Assembly (NCBI GenBank): GCA_001898825.1
Contig: MKVK01000032.1
Span: 1 to 64,000 of the forward strand
Length of the DNA: 64,000 nucleotides
Reading direction: 5' to 3'
From: Magnetospirillum sp. 64-120
GTDB lineage: Bacteria > Pseudomonadota > Alphaproteobacteria > Rhodospirillales > Magnetospirillaceae
Shown here: positions 38,270 to 49,142 of the stretch, one piece after another
Numbering within the stretch: position 1 is the first letter of the stretch
How the letters are laid out: each line of letters begins with the position of its first letter
Notes under the pieces: model-generated
What the model was told of the DNA's origin: nothing
Seen by the model: the letters and a program-made list of their open reading frames with translations, nothing else
Databases searched by the model: none
Made by a program: the position numbers and the translations under genes

Positions 38270-39274
38270 ATGCGCGCCGTCGCCTATCGCCACAGCCTTC
38301 CCGTCGAAGCCCCCGATTTCCTGGAAGACGTCATCCTGGACGACCCCGCGCCCAAAGGCCGCGACCTGTTGGTGCGCATCGAGGCGGTGGCGGTCAATCC
38401 CGTCGACACCAAGGTGCGCAAGAACGTCGATCCCGCAGGCCAGCCCAAGGTGCTGGGCTATGACGCCGCCGGGGTGGTGGTCGCCACCGGCCCCGACGCC
38501 ACCTTGTTCAAGGCGGGCGACCGCGTCTTCTATGCCGGCGCCATTGACCGGCCGGGTACCAACAGCGAACTGCACCTGGTGGACGAACGCATTGTCGGCC
38601 CCATGCCGGCCAGCCTGGATTTCGCCGCCGCCGCCGCCATGCCATTGACCTTCATCACCGCCTGGGAATTGCTGTTCGACCGTCTGGGGGTGAAGGGCCG
38701 TGACGACAAGCGCGCCATCCTGGTGGTAGGCGGCGCCGGCGGCGTCGGCTCGGCGGCGATCCAACTGGCCCGGGCGCTCACCGGCGTCACCGTGGTGGCC
38801 ACCGCGTCGCGCCCCGAAAGCGCCCAATGGTGCCGCGACCTGGGCGCCCATCACGTCATCGACCATTCCCAGGATTTGGCCGCGCAATGGAAAGCCCTGG
38901 GCCTGGGCGGCGCCGACCTGATCTTGGCGTTGACCCAGACCGACCAGCACATGGCCGCCCTGGCCGACATCGTCGCCCCCCAAGGCAAGCTGGGACTGAT
39001 CGACGACCCCAAGGGCTTCGACATCGCGCTTTTCAAGCGCAAGGCGGTGTCCATCCATTGGGAATTCATGTTCACCCGCCCACTGTTCCAGACGCCCGAC
39101 ATGGACGAACAGCACAAGCTGTTGAAAAAGGTGGCGGAACTGGTGGACCAAGGCGTGTTGAAAAGCACCCAAAGCCAAAGCTTAGGCAAGATCGACGCCG
39201 CCACCTTGCGACGCGCCCACACGGCTATCGAAAGCGGACGGACCATCGGCAAGCTGGTGCTGGCCGGATTCTGA
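38270..39274 (+). CDS. Zinc-binding alcohol dehydrogenase family / quinone oxidoreductase
   Basis: A 334-residue cytosolic NAD(P)H-dependent enzyme of the medium-chain dehydrogenase/reductase family. VAVNPVDTKVR and VLGYDAAGVV start the catalytic domain. ILVVGGAGGVGSAAIQLAR is the Rossmann motif. The structural-zinc cysteine lobe is missing, which matches the QOR/zeta-crystallin-like branch named zinc-type alcohol dehydrogenase-like (YdjO/AdhP-like). GGAG lies eight bases upstream. Divergence from an HxlR regulator suggests induction by quinones or reactive carbonyls. Confidence 0.88.
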   Translation: MRAVAYRHSLPVEAPDFLEDVILDDPAPKGRDLLVRIEAVAVNPVDTKVRKNVDPAGQPKVLGYDAAGVVVATGPDATLFKAGDRVFYAGAIDRPGTNSELHLVDERIVGPMPASLDFAAAAAMPLTFITAWELLFDRLGVKGRDDKRAILVVGGAGGVGSAAIQLARALTGVTVVATASRPESAQWCRDLGAHHVIDHSQDLAAQWKALGLGGADLILALTQTDQHMAALADIVAPQGKLGLIDDPKGFDIALFKRKAVSIHWEFMFTRPLFQTPDMDEQHKLLKKVAELVDQGVLKSTQSQSLGKIDAATLRRAHTAIESGRTIGKLVLAGF

Positions 39275-39282
39275 TGATTGAT

Positions 39283-39309
39283 GGAAGGGCGGATGCCATC
39301 CGCCCTTCC
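39283..39309. terminator. Hairpin between oxidoreductase gene and lepA
   Basis: GGAAGGGCGGA, a five-base loop and TCCGCCCTTCC form a perfect 11-bp stem just after the oxidoreductase stop. It has no U-tract, so it may be a weak terminator or a 3'-end stabiliser. Confidence 0.55.
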
Positions 39310-39367
39310 AAATTGCCGCGTAAGGCCCTATGTTCCCACGATTCACAAGGCCTTGCATAAGAAGTCC

Positions 39368-41170
39368 ATGACCAAGCTCTCGCATATCCGCAACTTCGCC
39401 ATCATCGCCCACATCGACCACGGCAAGTCCACCCTTGCCGACCGCCTGATCCAGCAATGCGGCGCCATCGAACTGCGCGAGATGAAGGATCAGATTCTTG
39501 ATTCCATGGACATCGAACGCGAACGCGGCATCACCATCAAGGCGCAGACCGTGCGCCTGGCCTATAAGGCCAAGGATGGCCAGACTTATCAGCTGAACCT
39601 GATGGACACCCCCGGCCACGTGGACTTCGCCTATGAAGTCAGCCGGTCTTTGGCCGCTTGCGAGGGCTCGATCCTGGTGGTCGACGCGTCGCAAGGCGTG
39701 GAAGCCCAGACGCTCGCCAACGTCTATCAGGCGCTGGACGCCGGCCACGAGATCGTGCCGGTCTTGAACAAGATCGACCTGCCGGCCGCCGAACCCGAAC
39801 GCATCAAGCAGCAGATCGAGGATGTCATCGGCCTGGACGCGTCGGAAGCGGTGATGATTTCCGCCAAGGCCGGCATCGGCATCGACGACGTGCTGGAAGC
39901 CCTGGTCACCCGCCTGCCCTGCCCGGAAGGCGACGACAAGGCCGAGCTTCAGGCCCTGCTGGTGGATTCCTGGTACGACGCCTACCTGGGCGTCATCATC
40001 CTGGTTCGCGTCAAGAACGGCGTGCTGAAGCGCGGCCAGAAGATCCGCATGATGGCCAGCGGCGCCGCCTATGAGGTGGATTCCGTGGGTTACTTCACCC
40101 CGAAGATGGTCAAGGTCGACGCTCTTTACCCGGGCGAGATGGGCTTCATCACCGCCGGCATCAAGGCGGTGGCCGACACCAATGTGGGCGACACCATCAC
40201 CGACGACAAGAAGCCCGCCGCCGTGGCCCTGGCCGGCTTCAAGCCGTCCATCCCGGTGGTGTGGTGCGGCCTGTTCCCCATCGACGCCGCCGATTACGAA
40301 GACTTGCGCGACAGCCTGGCCAAGCTGCGGCTGAACGACGCCAGCTTCCAGTACGAGCCGGAAACCTCGGCCGCGCTGGGCTTCGGCTTCCGCTGCGGCT
40401 TCTTGGGCCTGCTGCACCTGGAAATCATCCAGGAACGCCTGGAACGCGAATTCAACCTGGACCTGATCACCACGGCCCCGTCGGTGGTCTACAAGATTCA
40501 CCTGACCAATGGCGAAAGCATGGACCTGCACAATCCGGCCGACATGCCGGACCAGTCCATCATCGACCACATCGAGGAACCGTGGATCAAGGCCACCATC
40601 ATGGTGCCCGACGAATATCTGGGGTCCATCCTGCAATTGTGCACGGAACGGCGCGGCCAGCAGATCGACCTGACCTATGCCGGCAACCGTGCCATGGCGG
40701 TTTACAAGCTGCCCCTGAACGAAGTGGTGTTCGACTTCTACGACCGGCTGAAGTCCATTTCGCGCGGCTATGCCAGCTTCGACTACGAAATGCATTCCTA
40801 CGAGGAAAGCGATCTGGTCAAGGTGTCCATCCTGGTCAACCAGGAACCGGTGGACGCCCTGGCCTTCATCGTCCACCGCGCCAATGCCGAAAGCCGCGGC
40901 CGCGGCATCTGCCAGCGCCTGAAGGACCTGATCCCGCGCCAGATGTTCCAGATCGCCATCCAGGCCGCCATCGGCGGCCGCATCGTGGCCCGCGAAAGCA
41001 TCAGCGCGCTTCGCAAGGACGTGCTGGCCAAGTGCTATGGCGGCGACGTCAGCCGCAAGCGCAAGCTGCTGGAAAAGCAGAAGGAAGGCAAAAAGCGCAT
41101 GCGCCAGTTCGGCAAGGTGGAAATCCCGCAAAGCGCCTTTTTGGCCGCGCTCAAGATGGGTGACGACTGA
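39368..41170 (+). CDS. lepA: Elongation factor 4 (LepA)
   Basis: A 600-residue ribosome-associated GTPase (E. coli LepA 599). Motifs are HIDHGKST (G1), DTPGHVDF (G3) and NKIDLP (G4); the LepA-specific C-terminal domain includes [11 protein letters not shown]. It acts in translation initiation/back-translocation and becomes important under ionic or acid stress. Start 39368 ([10 protein letters not shown]) is the family N terminus; an upstream in-frame ATG at 39278 only adds unrelated residues. Catalytic His is intact here, unlike the EF-G-like gene at the window start. Confidence 0.96.
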   Translation: MTKLSHIRNFAIIAHIDHGKSTLADRLIQQCGAIELREMKDQILDSMDIERERGITIKAQTVRLAYKAKDGQTYQLNLMDTPGHVDFAYEVSRSLAACEGSILVVDASQGVEAQTLANVYQALDAGHEIVPVLNKIDLPAAEPERIKQQIEDVIGLDASEAVMISAKAGIGIDDVLEALVTRLPCPEGDDKAELQALLVDSWYDAYLGVIILVRVKNGVLKRGQKIRMMASGAAYEVDSVGYFTPKMVKVDALYPGEMGFITAGIKAVADTNVGDTITDDKKPAAVALAGFKPSIPVVWCGLFPIDAADYEDLRDSLAKLRLNDASFQYEPETSAALGFGFRCGFLGLLHLEIIQERLEREFNLDLITTAPSVVYKIHLTNGESMDLHNPADMPDQSIIDHIEEPWIKATIMVPDEYLGSILQLCTERRGQQIDLTYAGNRAMAVYKLPLNEVVFDFYDRLKSISRGYASFDYEMHSYEESDLVKVSILVNQEPVDALAFIVHRANAESRGRGICQRLKDLIPRQMFQIAIQAAIGGRIVARESISALRKDVLAKCYGGDVSRKRKLLEKQKEGKKRMRQFGKVEIPQSAFLAALKMGDD

Positions 41171-41187
41171 TCGCCCCCTTTTCCATA

Positions 41188-41222
41188 AAGCCCCCGCGCC
41201 ACAGGCGTCGGGGGCTTTTTCA
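41188..41222 (+). terminator. Intrinsic terminator of lepA
   Basis: AAAGCCCCCG, a loop with inner pairing and CGGGGGCTTTTT form a stem with a U-tract about 18 bases after the stop. Confidence 0.88.
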
Positions 41223-41243
41223 TGTCCGGCGCATCGGGCAACA

Positions 41244-41275
41244 AAAAACCCCGGCCCATACGGACCGGGGTTTTT
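41244..41275 (-). terminator. Intrinsic terminator of rpmB
   Basis: AAAAACCCCGG, a 10-base loop and CCGGGGTTTTT give an 11-bp stem with T-runs on both strands. Its position just past the rpmB stop assigns it to that gene. Confidence 0.85.
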
Positions 41276-41295
41276 CTAAAGCAGTGCGGCGTCGA

Positions 41296-41595
41296 TTAGA
41301 CGGCGGCGGCCTTGTTGGCGGCAGCCTTGGCCACGCGCTTCTTCAAGCGGCGGGATTCGACGGTCAGCTGCGAGTCGTTGGTGCCCAGCAGGTACGAGTC
41401 CAGGCCACCATTGTGTTCGATGGTCTTCAGGCCACGGGTCGAGACCTTGAGGCGGACCATCTGACCCAGCGCGTCGGACAGGACCGAGGTTTCCTGCAGG
41501 TTGGGCAGGAAGCGGCGACGGGTCTTGTTGTTCGCGTGGCTGACGTTGTTGCCGGTCAGAACGCCCTTGCCGGTGATGGAGCAACGACGGGCCAT
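41296..41595 (-). CDS. rpmB: 50S ribosomal protein L28
   Basis: A 99-residue basic protein. [20 protein letters not shown] and [12 protein letters not shown] are the L28 N-terminal signature. It is part of the large ribosomal subunit. Start 41595 has GAGAGG upstream on the minus strand. It is a single-gene unit with its own terminator, convergent with lepA, and rpmG is not adjacent. Confidence 0.96.
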   Translation of the reverse strand: MARRCSITGKGVLTGNNVSHANNKTRRRFLPNLQETSVLSDALGQMVRLKVSTRGLKTIEHNGGLDSYLLGTNDSQLTVESRRLKKRVAKAAANKAAAV

Positions 41596-41756
41596 GGTGA
41601 CATCCTCTCTTTTGTTCGCTCGGGGCGCCCGACGACGGAGCGCCGCAGGTAATCCGGTTCCAGGCATATCCTGGGAAGCCGCGTTTTTACGGGGCCACAG
41701 CCCCTTCGTCAAGAACTTTCCGACTCTATTTCAGGCACTTCCAAGACGACCTTGAA

Positions 41757-42329
41757 TCACCCAAACAGCTTGTCGATGTCGTCTTGATTGAACATCTTGT
41801 CCACATCCGCCTGAAGCACCCCCTGGCCGGGCAATTGCGGGCCGTTCAGCAGCTTCTTGTCGGGGTCGGTTTCTTCCTTCATCTCGACCACCACCTTGGT
41901 CAGCTCGTCGCGGCCCCAGGTGACGATGATGGAATTGATGCGTTCTTCCACGAACTTCATGGAATTGACCACCTTGGTCACCCGCTGGCCGGTGATGTCC
42001 TGGAACGAGCAGGCCTCGAACACCATGTTCACCTTGTCGGTGACCGCGTCGAAGATGGCGCGCAGCTTGGGATCCTCGGTCAGGCCACGGGCATCGTTCA
42101 TCAGGTTGTCGACGCCTTCGACGCTTTCCATGATGGTGTTGGTCGCCCCTTCGGTGGCATGGACGATTTCGTCCAGTTGTTCCGACATGGACCCGAAATG
42201 ATCCGGCGCCCCCGGCGGGTTCAGCGCCGCCAATTCCTTGCGGATACGCTGCAGGTGGCCGAACAGACCGACCATCTCCCTTTTCAGGATCATCAGGTCT
42301 TGAGCGGTAACGGGGGGCGAAGACGGCAT
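41757..42329 (-). CDS. cheZ: CheZ-like protein phosphatase
   Basis: A 190-residue helical protein with the CheZ core: long antiparallel helices and the motif CSFQDITGQRVTKVV, where D and Q are the residues that help dephosphorylate CheY-P. It ends in the CheY-binding tail MFNQDDIDKLFG. Start 42329 is chosen because AGGA lies upstream; MRSPEP at 42359 is an alternative. No other che gene is close, although an MCP lies 17 kb away. It follows meaB on the same strand. Confidence 0.85.
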   Translation of the reverse strand: MPSSPPVTAQDLMILKREMVGLFGHLQRIRKELAALNPPGAPDHFGSMSEQLDEIVHATEGATNTIMESVEGVDNLMNDARGLTEDPKLRAIFDAVTDKVNMVFEACSFQDITGQRVTKVVNSMKFVEERINSIIVTWGRDELTKVVVEMKEETDPDKKLLNGPQLPGQGVLQADVDKMFNQDDIDKLFG

Positions 42330-42424
42330 CACTTGGTCCTGAGGTTCGGGCGAACGCATTTGCAGCGTATCTTGACTTTGAAAGCGACGCAACGCGAGTG
42401 CATCTAAGGTATGAGATGCTGTCC

Positions 42425-43405
42425 TTATTTCCCGCGGAAGGCCTGGACCAACTGACGCGCCGCCGCGCCCGGGGCCATGCGTCCCTGGGTCACCTGGGCT
42501 TCCAGCGTCGGCAACAGGCGGGCGACGCCGGCATCCTCCTTCAGGGTTTGCAACAGGGTCTCGGAAATCTCGTTCCACATCCAGGCATGGGCCTGCTCGG
42601 CCCGACGTTCGGCGAAGCGGCCGACGCTTTCCATGGCTTGCTTGAACTTGCCGATGGTCGCCCACACGTCACCCACCCCGGCTCGTTCCAGCGCCGACAC
42701 CGTCAGTACCGGCACGGTCCAGGCGGCATTGGCCGGGGTCAGTAGGTGAAGCGCGTTGGTGTAGTCCCGCGCCGCCCGTTTCGCCGCCACCGCCAGGTCG
42801 CCGTCGGCCTTGTTGACCACCACGGCGTCGGCCAGTTCGACGATGCCCTTCTTGATACCCTGCAATTCGTCGCCGCCACCGGGAACCAGCAGCAGCAGGA
42901 ACATGTCCACCATGTCCGCCACGGCGGTTTCCGATTGCCCGACGCCGACGGTTTCCACCACCACCACGTCGAAGCCGGCAGCTTCGCAGACCAGCATGGC
43001 CTCACGCGTGCGGCGCGCCACGCCGCCCAGCGTGCAGCCCGACGGGCTGGGACGGATGAAGGCGCGGATGTCGCGCGACAGGTCTTCCATGCGGGTCTTG
43101 TCGCCCAGGATCGAGCCCCCCGAGCGGGGGCTGGACGGGTCCACCGCCAGCACCGCCAACCTGTGGCCCCGCTCCACCACGTGCAGGCCGAAGGATTCGA
43201 TGAAGGTGGACTTGCCGGCCCCGGGCACCCCAGTGATGCCGACGCGCACCGAACGCCCCGCATGGGGCAGCAGACGGTGCAGCAGCTCCTCGGCGGCTTC
43301 GCGATGGTCGGGGCGGGTGGATTCGATCAGGGTGATGGCACGGGCCAGGGCGCGGCGTTCGCCGGCCAGGACCCCCTGGGACAGGGCGATGGGATCAACG
43401 GACAC
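42425..43405 (-). CDS. meaB: Methylmalonyl-CoA mutase-associated GTPase MeaB
   Basis: A 326-residue G3E-family P-loop GTPase that guards coenzyme B12 loading and rescue of acyl-CoA mutases. Walker A is GVPGAGKST; AVDPSSPRSGGSILGDKTRM is the MeaB/ArgK signature, followed by the VVETVGVGQSE switch and the VVNKADGD specificity motif. The likely clients are methylmalonyl-CoA mutase and the ethylmalonyl-CoA mutase at 28407. Upstream on the same strand is a small unknown gene ending 12 bp before it. Confidence 0.95.
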   Translation of the reverse strand: MSVDPIALSQGVLAGERRALARAITLIESTRPDHREAAEELLHRLLPHAGRSVRVGITGVPGAGKSTFIESFGLHVVERGHRLAVLAVDPSSPRSGGSILGDKTRMEDLSRDIRAFIRPSPSGCTLGGVARRTREAMLVCEAAGFDVVVVETVGVGQSETAVADMVDMFLLLLVPGGGDELQGIKKGIVELADAVVVNKADGDLAVAAKRAARDYTNALHLLTPANAAWTVPVLTVSALERAGVGDVWATIGKFKQAMESVGRFAERRAEQAHAWMWNEISETLLQTLKEDAGVARLLPTLEAQVTQGRMAPGAAARQLVQAFRGK

Positions 43406-43417
43406 GGGGGGAACTTC

Positions 43418-43750
43418 CTATTTCTTCTTGTCGTTGGGGGCGTCACCTTCGCGCATCAGCGCGGTGATGGCCATGGCCACCAGCTTGGCGCGACTTTCGT
43501 CGTCCAGTTCTTCCAAAATCTGGCGCTTGGCCCGCTGCACCCGAAGCGCGTTCTGGATCAGCGCCTGACGTTCCGGGGTGACGAATTCCTGCACCTGGGC
43601 CTGCATGCGGGCGATGTCCTGGTCGCGGGTGGATGGCGCCGCGCCGGGCCGCGCCACCTTGGCCGCCGCCTTGGGCGCCATCTGCTGGGCCCGGCGCTCG
43701 ATGGCCGCCTGGGCGTCTTTTTCGAACTTGTTCTTGAAGAATCCGAACAT
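43418..43750 (-). CDS. Small hypothetical protein
   Basis: A 110-residue charged protein with a short basic N terminus (MFGFFKNKFEKDAQAAIERR) and a helical C-terminal half (TPERQALIQNALRVQRAKRQ, then ELDDESRAKLVAMAITALMR). No known domain was recognised. It lies 12 bp upstream of meaB on the same strand and is probably co-transcribed. It could be a helper of meaB or unrelated. Confidence 0.65.
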   Translation of the reverse strand: MFGFFKNKFEKDAQAAIERRAQQMAPKAAAKVARPGAAPSTRDQDIARMQAQVQEFVTPERQALIQNALRVQRAKRQILEELDDESRAKLVAMAITALMREGDAPNDKKK

Positions 43751-43790
43751 GGCCTTCCTCGCCGTGAGGAGGCCAGTCTAGCACGGCTTG

Positions 43791-43943
43791 TCAGCGAAAG
43801 GGACTGTCAGGAAAGACCAGCCACACCAGATAGGCCAAGCCGACCAGCACCACCATGACCAGAAGGCGAAGAAACGACCGCGCCAGCCATTCCGGCACCG
43901 TTTCCGAAAGCATGTCGCGAAGAATTTCAGCCAACCAATTCAT
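43791..43943 (-). CDS. Small (50-residue) membrane protein
   Basis: A short frame runs from ATG 43943 to TGA at 43791. It encodes about 50 residues: an amphipathic start (MNWLAEILRDMLSETVPEWL), a basic patch, one strong hydrophobic helix (LVMVVLVGLAYLVWLVF) and the end PDSPFR. The ribosome site is weak (TTAAGTG). It lies 40 bases upstream of the small hypothetical gene at 43418 on the same strand and just after the groEL terminator. Composition supports a real single-pass membrane peptide, but there is no family evidence. Confidence 0.5.
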   Translation of the reverse strand: MNWLAEILRDMLSETVPEWLARSFLRLLVMVVLVGLAYLVWLVFPDSPFR

Positions 43944-43956
43944 CACTTAAGAATAG

Positions 43957-43987
43957 AAAACCCCCTTCCCAACGGGAAGGGGGTTTT
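43957..43987 (-). terminator. Intrinsic terminator of groESL
   Basis: AAAACCCCCTTCCC, loop AAC and GGGAAGGGGGTTTT form a perfect 14-bp stem with A/T flanks. It lies about 28 bases past the groEL stop. Confidence 0.88.
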
Positions 43988-44014
43988 CCGACACATGTGC
44001 CTGGGGACTTGGAC

Positions 44015-45697
<1,683 letters not shown>

Positions 45698-45985
45698 TTA
45701 GGCCAGGATGCCCAGGATGTCGGATTCCTTCATGATCAACAGGTCTTCGCCGTCGATCTTGACCTCGGTGCCGGACCACTTGCCGAACAGGATGCGGTCA
45801 CCGGCCTTGACGTCCAGCGCGACGATCTTGCCGTCTTCGCCACGCACGCCGGAACCGACGGCGATCACTTCACCCTGCATGGGCTTTTCCTTGGCGGTGT
45901 CGGGGATGATGATGCCCCCAGCGGTCTTTTCTTCCGCGTCGACGCGCTTCACCAGCACACGATCATGGAGCGGGCGGAACTTCAT
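45698..45985 (-). CDS. groS: Co-chaperonin GroES
   Basis: A 95-residue Hsp10 subunit. The protein starts [16 protein letters not shown], the mobile loop is [20 protein letters not shown], and it ends in DILGILA. The start 45985 has GGAGGG seven bases upstream. It is the first gene of groESL; a CIRCE operator lies about 60-85 bases upstream. Confidence 0.97.
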   Translation of the reverse strand: MKFRPLHDRVLVKRVDAEEKTAGGIIIPDTAKEKPMQGEVIAVGSGVRGEDGKIVALDVKAGDRILFGKWSGTEVKIDGEDLLIMKESDILGILA

Positions 45986-46044
45986 AAACAAACCCTCCGT
46001 CAATACGGTTTGGTCCCAGGAATGGAAATGTCGGGTTGGGGCTG

Positions 46045-46071
46045 TTAGCACTCTTCCCCGACGAGTGCCAA
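46045..46071. promoter_or_regulatory. CIRCE operator (HrcA binding site)
   Basis: TTAGCACTC-N9-GAGTGCCAA matches the CIRCE consensus TTAGCACTC-N9-GAGTGCTAA with one mismatch. It precedes groES, so groESL is expected to be repressed by HrcA and induced by heat. Confidence 0.95.
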
Positions 46072-46145
46072 CCATCTAGGGGGGGCTGGGGAAGGAGTCA
46101 AGCGACATCACGGCGATTTTTTTTCGAGGCCGCTGGAAGAAAACG

Positions 46146-46170
46146 AAAAAGCCGCCCATGGGGCGGCTTT
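46146..46170 (-). terminator. Intrinsic terminator of the SRP RNA gene
   Basis: On the minus strand AAAGCCGCCC, a three-base loop and GGGCGGCTTT are followed by further T residues. It lies directly beyond the 3' end of the RNA. Confidence 0.8.
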
Positions 46171-46179
46171 CACTAAGGT

Positions 46180-46275
46180 GGGAGACCGGACAACGACCCG
46201 AACCGGAAATCGTTACGGCTGCTTCCTTCCGGACCTGACCGGGTTGGCGACGGGCTCGTCCATCGCCGGCCTCCC
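46180..46275 (-). ncRNA. ffs: Signal recognition particle RNA (4.5S type)
   Basis: The minus strand carries the universally conserved tip GGTCAGGTCCGGAAGGAAGC with its flanking stem, and the ends GGGAGGCCGG and CCGGTCTCCC pair to close a rod-shaped RNA of about 96 nt. This is the bacterial small SRP RNA that binds Ffh. A terminator follows. Exact ends are set from the pairing. Confidence 0.93.
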
Positions 46276-46369
46276 GGCGCGGAATATCGGGACTCGTCGC
46301 CCCGATTGCAAGCACAAACCTGACTGGGCTAGTCTTTGCCCCCCTTGAAACGCCCCCGAAAGGCCCGTC

Positions 46370-47737
46370 ATGCCCCTGCCGCAAACCTTGCTTGACCAGC
46401 TTTCCGGCCATTTCGGCGACCGCCTGTCGCTGTCTTCAGCGGTGCGTGAACATCACGGCAAGGACGAATCGCATTTCCCGCCCTGCCCGCCCGACGCGGT
46501 GGTCTTCGCCCTATCCACCGACGACGTGGTGACCGCCGTCAAGGCCTGCGCCGCCCATCAGGTGCCGGCCATCGCCTTCGGCACCGGCACCTCCTTGGAA
46601 GGCCATATCCGGGCCATCAAGGGCGGTGTCTGCATCGACGTCAGCGGCATGAACCAGGTCCAGGAAGTGCGGCCCGAGGATTTGGACGTCACCATCCAGC
46701 CCGGTGTCACCCGCAAGCAGTTGAACGAATACTTACGCGACAGCGGCCTGTTCTTCCCCATCGATCCCGGCGCCGACGCGTCCTTGGGCGGCATGGCGGC
46801 GACCCGGGCCAGCGGCACCAACGCAGTGCGTTACGGCACCATGCGCGACAACGTGCTGTCCCTGGAAGTGGTGCTGGCCGACGGCCGCGTCATCCGCACC
46901 GGTGGCCGCGCCCGCAAGTCGTCGGCGGGCTACGACCTGACCCGGCTGTTCGTGGGGTCCGAGGGAACCTTGGGCATCATCACCGAGCTGACGTTGCGCC
47001 TGCACGGCATCCCCGAGGCGACATCCGCCGCCGTCTGCCCGTTCCCCGATCTGGAATCGGCGGTCAACACCGTGATCCTGACCATTCAATCGGGCATCCC
47101 CGTGGCCCGCGTCGAGCTGATGGACGAAGCCATGGTGGACGCGGTCAACCGCTATTCCAAGACCGACCACAAGGTGGCGCCCACTTTGTTCTTCGAGTTC
47201 CACGGGTCGGCGGCCAGCGTGCAGGAACAGGCGGAACGGGTCCAGGCCATCGCCGCCGAATTCGGCGCCGAAGGTTTCCAATGGGCCACCGCCCCCGAGG
47301 ACCGCACCAAGCTGTGGTCGGCGCGCCATTCCGCTTATTACGCCGGCATCAACCTGCAGCCGGGCAGCCGGGCCTATACCACCGATGCCTGCGTGCCCAT
47401 TTCGAAACTGGCCGAATGCCTGCTGGAAACCCGTGCCGATCTGGACCAGTCACGGCTGAAATCCACCATCGTCGGCCATGTAGGCGACGGTAATTTCCAT
47501 GTGCTGCTGCTGGTCGATCCCAACAGCGCCGAGGATGAAGCGGAAGCCGAGCGCCTGAATCACCGCATCGTCCGGCGGGCCTTGCGTCTGGGCGGCACCT
47601 GCACCGGCGAACACGGCATCGGCCAGGGCAAGATGGGATTCCTGGCCGAGGAAATGGGCGAAGCCTTGGACGTCATGCGTTCCGTCAAGGCGGCGCTGGA
47701 CCCGATGAATATCCTGAACCCCGGCAAGATCGTTTAA
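46370..47737 (+). CDS. FAD-linked oxidase, D-lactate dehydrogenase (cytochrome) type
   Basis: A 455-residue flavoprotein of the GlcD/Dld family. The FAD-binding PCMH domain includes PAIAFGTGTSLEGHIRAIKG and GADASLGGMAATRASGTNAV. The C-terminal FAD-oxidase domain has HVGDGNFHVLLLVDP (metal/substrate His) and GTCTGEHGIGQGK. Substrates in this family are D-lactate, glycolate or D-2-hydroxy acids; the length and single-subunit form favour a D-lactate dehydrogenase that donates to cytochrome c or quinone. mogA lies 15 bp downstream. Confidence 0.9.
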   Translation: MPLPQTLLDQLSGHFGDRLSLSSAVREHHGKDESHFPPCPPDAVVFALSTDDVVTAVKACAAHQVPAIAFGTGTSLEGHIRAIKGGVCIDVSGMNQVQEVRPEDLDVTIQPGVTRKQLNEYLRDSGLFFPIDPGADASLGGMAATRASGTNAVRYGTMRDNVLSLEVVLADGRVIRTGGRARKSSAGYDLTRLFVGSEGTLGIITELTLRLHGIPEATSAAVCPFPDLESAVNTVILTIQSGIPVARVELMDEAMVDAVNRYSKTDHKVAPTLFFEFHGSAASVQEQAERVQAIAAEFGAEGFQWATAPEDRTKLWSARHSAYYAGINLQPGSRAYTTDACVPISKLAECLLETRADLDQSRLKSTIVGHVGDGNFHVLLLVDPNSAEDEAEAERLNHRIVRRALRLGGTCTGEHGIGQGKMGFLAEEMGEALDVMRSVKAALDPMNILNPGKIV

Positions 47738-47752
47738 GCACAAGGATTCGTC

Positions 47753-48289
47753 ATGACCAAAGAAGCGCCCATCGGCGTCGTCACCATTTCCGACCGCGCC
47801 TCGACCGGCGTCTACCAAGATTTGGGCGGGCCGGCCATGGTCGATTGGCTGGGCAAGGCCATCTCCAGCCCATGGCGCCCGGTGGCGCGGCTGATCGCCG
47901 ACGAACAGGACGTCATCGAAGCCACCTTGCGCGAACTGGCCGACGTGGAAAACTGCGCGCTGATCGTCACCACCGGCGGCACCGGCCCGGCGCCGCGCGA
48001 CGTGACCCCCGAAGCCACCGAGGCGGTGTGCGACAAGATGATGCCGGGATTCGGCGAATTGATGCGCGCCGTCAGCCTGAAGGTGGTGCCCACCGCCATC
48101 CTGTCGCGCCAGACCGCCGGCATCCGGGGCAAGTCGCTGATCGTCAACCTGCCCGGCAAGCCCAGCGCCATCGCCGATTGCCTGGAAGCGGTGATGCCGG
48201 CCATTCCTTATTGCATCGACCTGATCGGCGGCCCGTTCATCGAGACCGATCCTGAATTCTGCAAGGCCTTCCGACCCAAGGCGAAATAG
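47753..48289 (+). CDS. mog: Molybdopterin adenylyltransferase MogA
   Basis: A 178-residue MoCF-domain protein. IGVVTISDRASTGVYQD is the N-terminal signature, VTTGGTGPAPRDVTPEAT the nucleotide/molybdopterin site, and NLPGKPSAIADCLEAV the C-terminal motif. It adenylates molybdopterin before molybdate insertion. The length suits MogA rather than MoaB. It lies 15 bp after the FAD-linked oxidase gene, so the two are likely co-transcribed without an obvious functional link. Confidence 0.93.
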   Translation: MTKEAPIGVVTISDRASTGVYQDLGGPAMVDWLGKAISSPWRPVARLIADEQDVIEATLRELADVENCALIVTTGGTGPAPRDVTPEATEAVCDKMMPGFGELMRAVSLKVVPTAILSRQTAGIRGKSLIVNLPGKPSAIADCLEAVMPAIPYCIDLIGGPFIETDPEFCKAFRPKAK

Positions 48290-48373
48290 CGCCGCTTGAC
48301 CGCGCTCAAAGCCCGCAGATGACGTTTCGGGCGAAAACCACGGATATGACTTGATATCCGTGGGGTAACCGGT

Positions 48374-49063
48374 ATGCGTGCGGCGATGGCGATGTTGGCA
48401 TTGGTGACGGGGTTGTCGAGCACGGCTTGGGCGCAGACCGCCCCCGAGCCGCGGACACTGCCCAACGGCAAGACCTGGACCTTCGACGCCGATGCGGGGC
48501 GCGACATCATGCGCACCTGCGCCGCCTGCCACGGCGAGTTCGGCGAAGGCGGCGGTGGTGGCGTCTATCCGCGCATTTCCGGTCTGCACCCCGAATACAT
48601 CGCCGAGCAATTGCGGGCGTTCAAGTCGCGCAGTCGCGAAAACATCCCGATGATCCCTTACGCCAACGACCGCGAGCTGCCGGAAAAGGACGTCCTTGAC
48701 GTCGCCTATTACCTGGCCTCGATCACGCCGCCACGCCATCCGCCGGCGGACGACATCGCCATGGACGCTTATGAACGTCTGAAACTGGCCAAGCAGGCGG
48801 TGCAAATCCCCCTTCAGCCCGGCGACGTCGCCGCCGGCAAGGCGCTGTTCAACGCCGACTGCATGGAATGCCACGGCCGCGACGGCCAGGGCCGGGTGAA
48901 GAAGCCACCGCTGGCCCAGCAGCACATGCCATATCTGCGCACCCAGGTGGGCCTGTTCCTGTCGGGGCAACGCCAGCACGAAGACGTGGACGAACTGATG
49001 CGGCCCAAATCGGCCAAGAACTGGGAAGACCTGTGGGCCTATATATCGACACTCGACGATTGA
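48374..49063 (+). CDS. Diheme c-type cytochrome (cytochrome c4-like)
   Basis: A 229-residue exported protein. The signal peptide (RAAMAMLALVTGLSSTAWA) is followed by two heme motifs, CAACH near residue 52 and CMECH near 163, in two class I cytochrome domains. Candidate Met ligands are in IPMIPYAND and the C-terminal QHMPYL/LMRPKS regions. It would carry electrons in the periplasm, for instance between the bc1 complex and an oxidase. A fresh promoter is likely given the 84-bp gap from mog. Confidence 0.9.
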   Translation: MRAAMAMLALVTGLSSTAWAQTAPEPRTLPNGKTWTFDADAGRDIMRTCAACHGEFGEGGGGGVYPRISGLHPEYIAEQLRAFKSRSRENIPMIPYANDRELPEKDVLDVAYYLASITPPRHPPADDIAMDAYERLKLAKQAVQIPLQPGDVAAGKALFNADCMECHGRDGQGRVKKPPLAQQHMPYLRTQVGLFLSGQRQHEDVDELMRPKSAKNWEDLWAYISTLDD

Positions 49064-49142
49064 CCCGGCGGCAATTTAACGCTTGATGATCGGGGAGCGG
49101 CGCGGAACTGTGGGGTGATCCACACTGTTTCAGGGGGCCGTC

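Noticed and set aside
39182-41131. Long open frame antisense to lepA
   Set aside because: Same reason: complementary to an intact conserved gene, with no recognisable domain.
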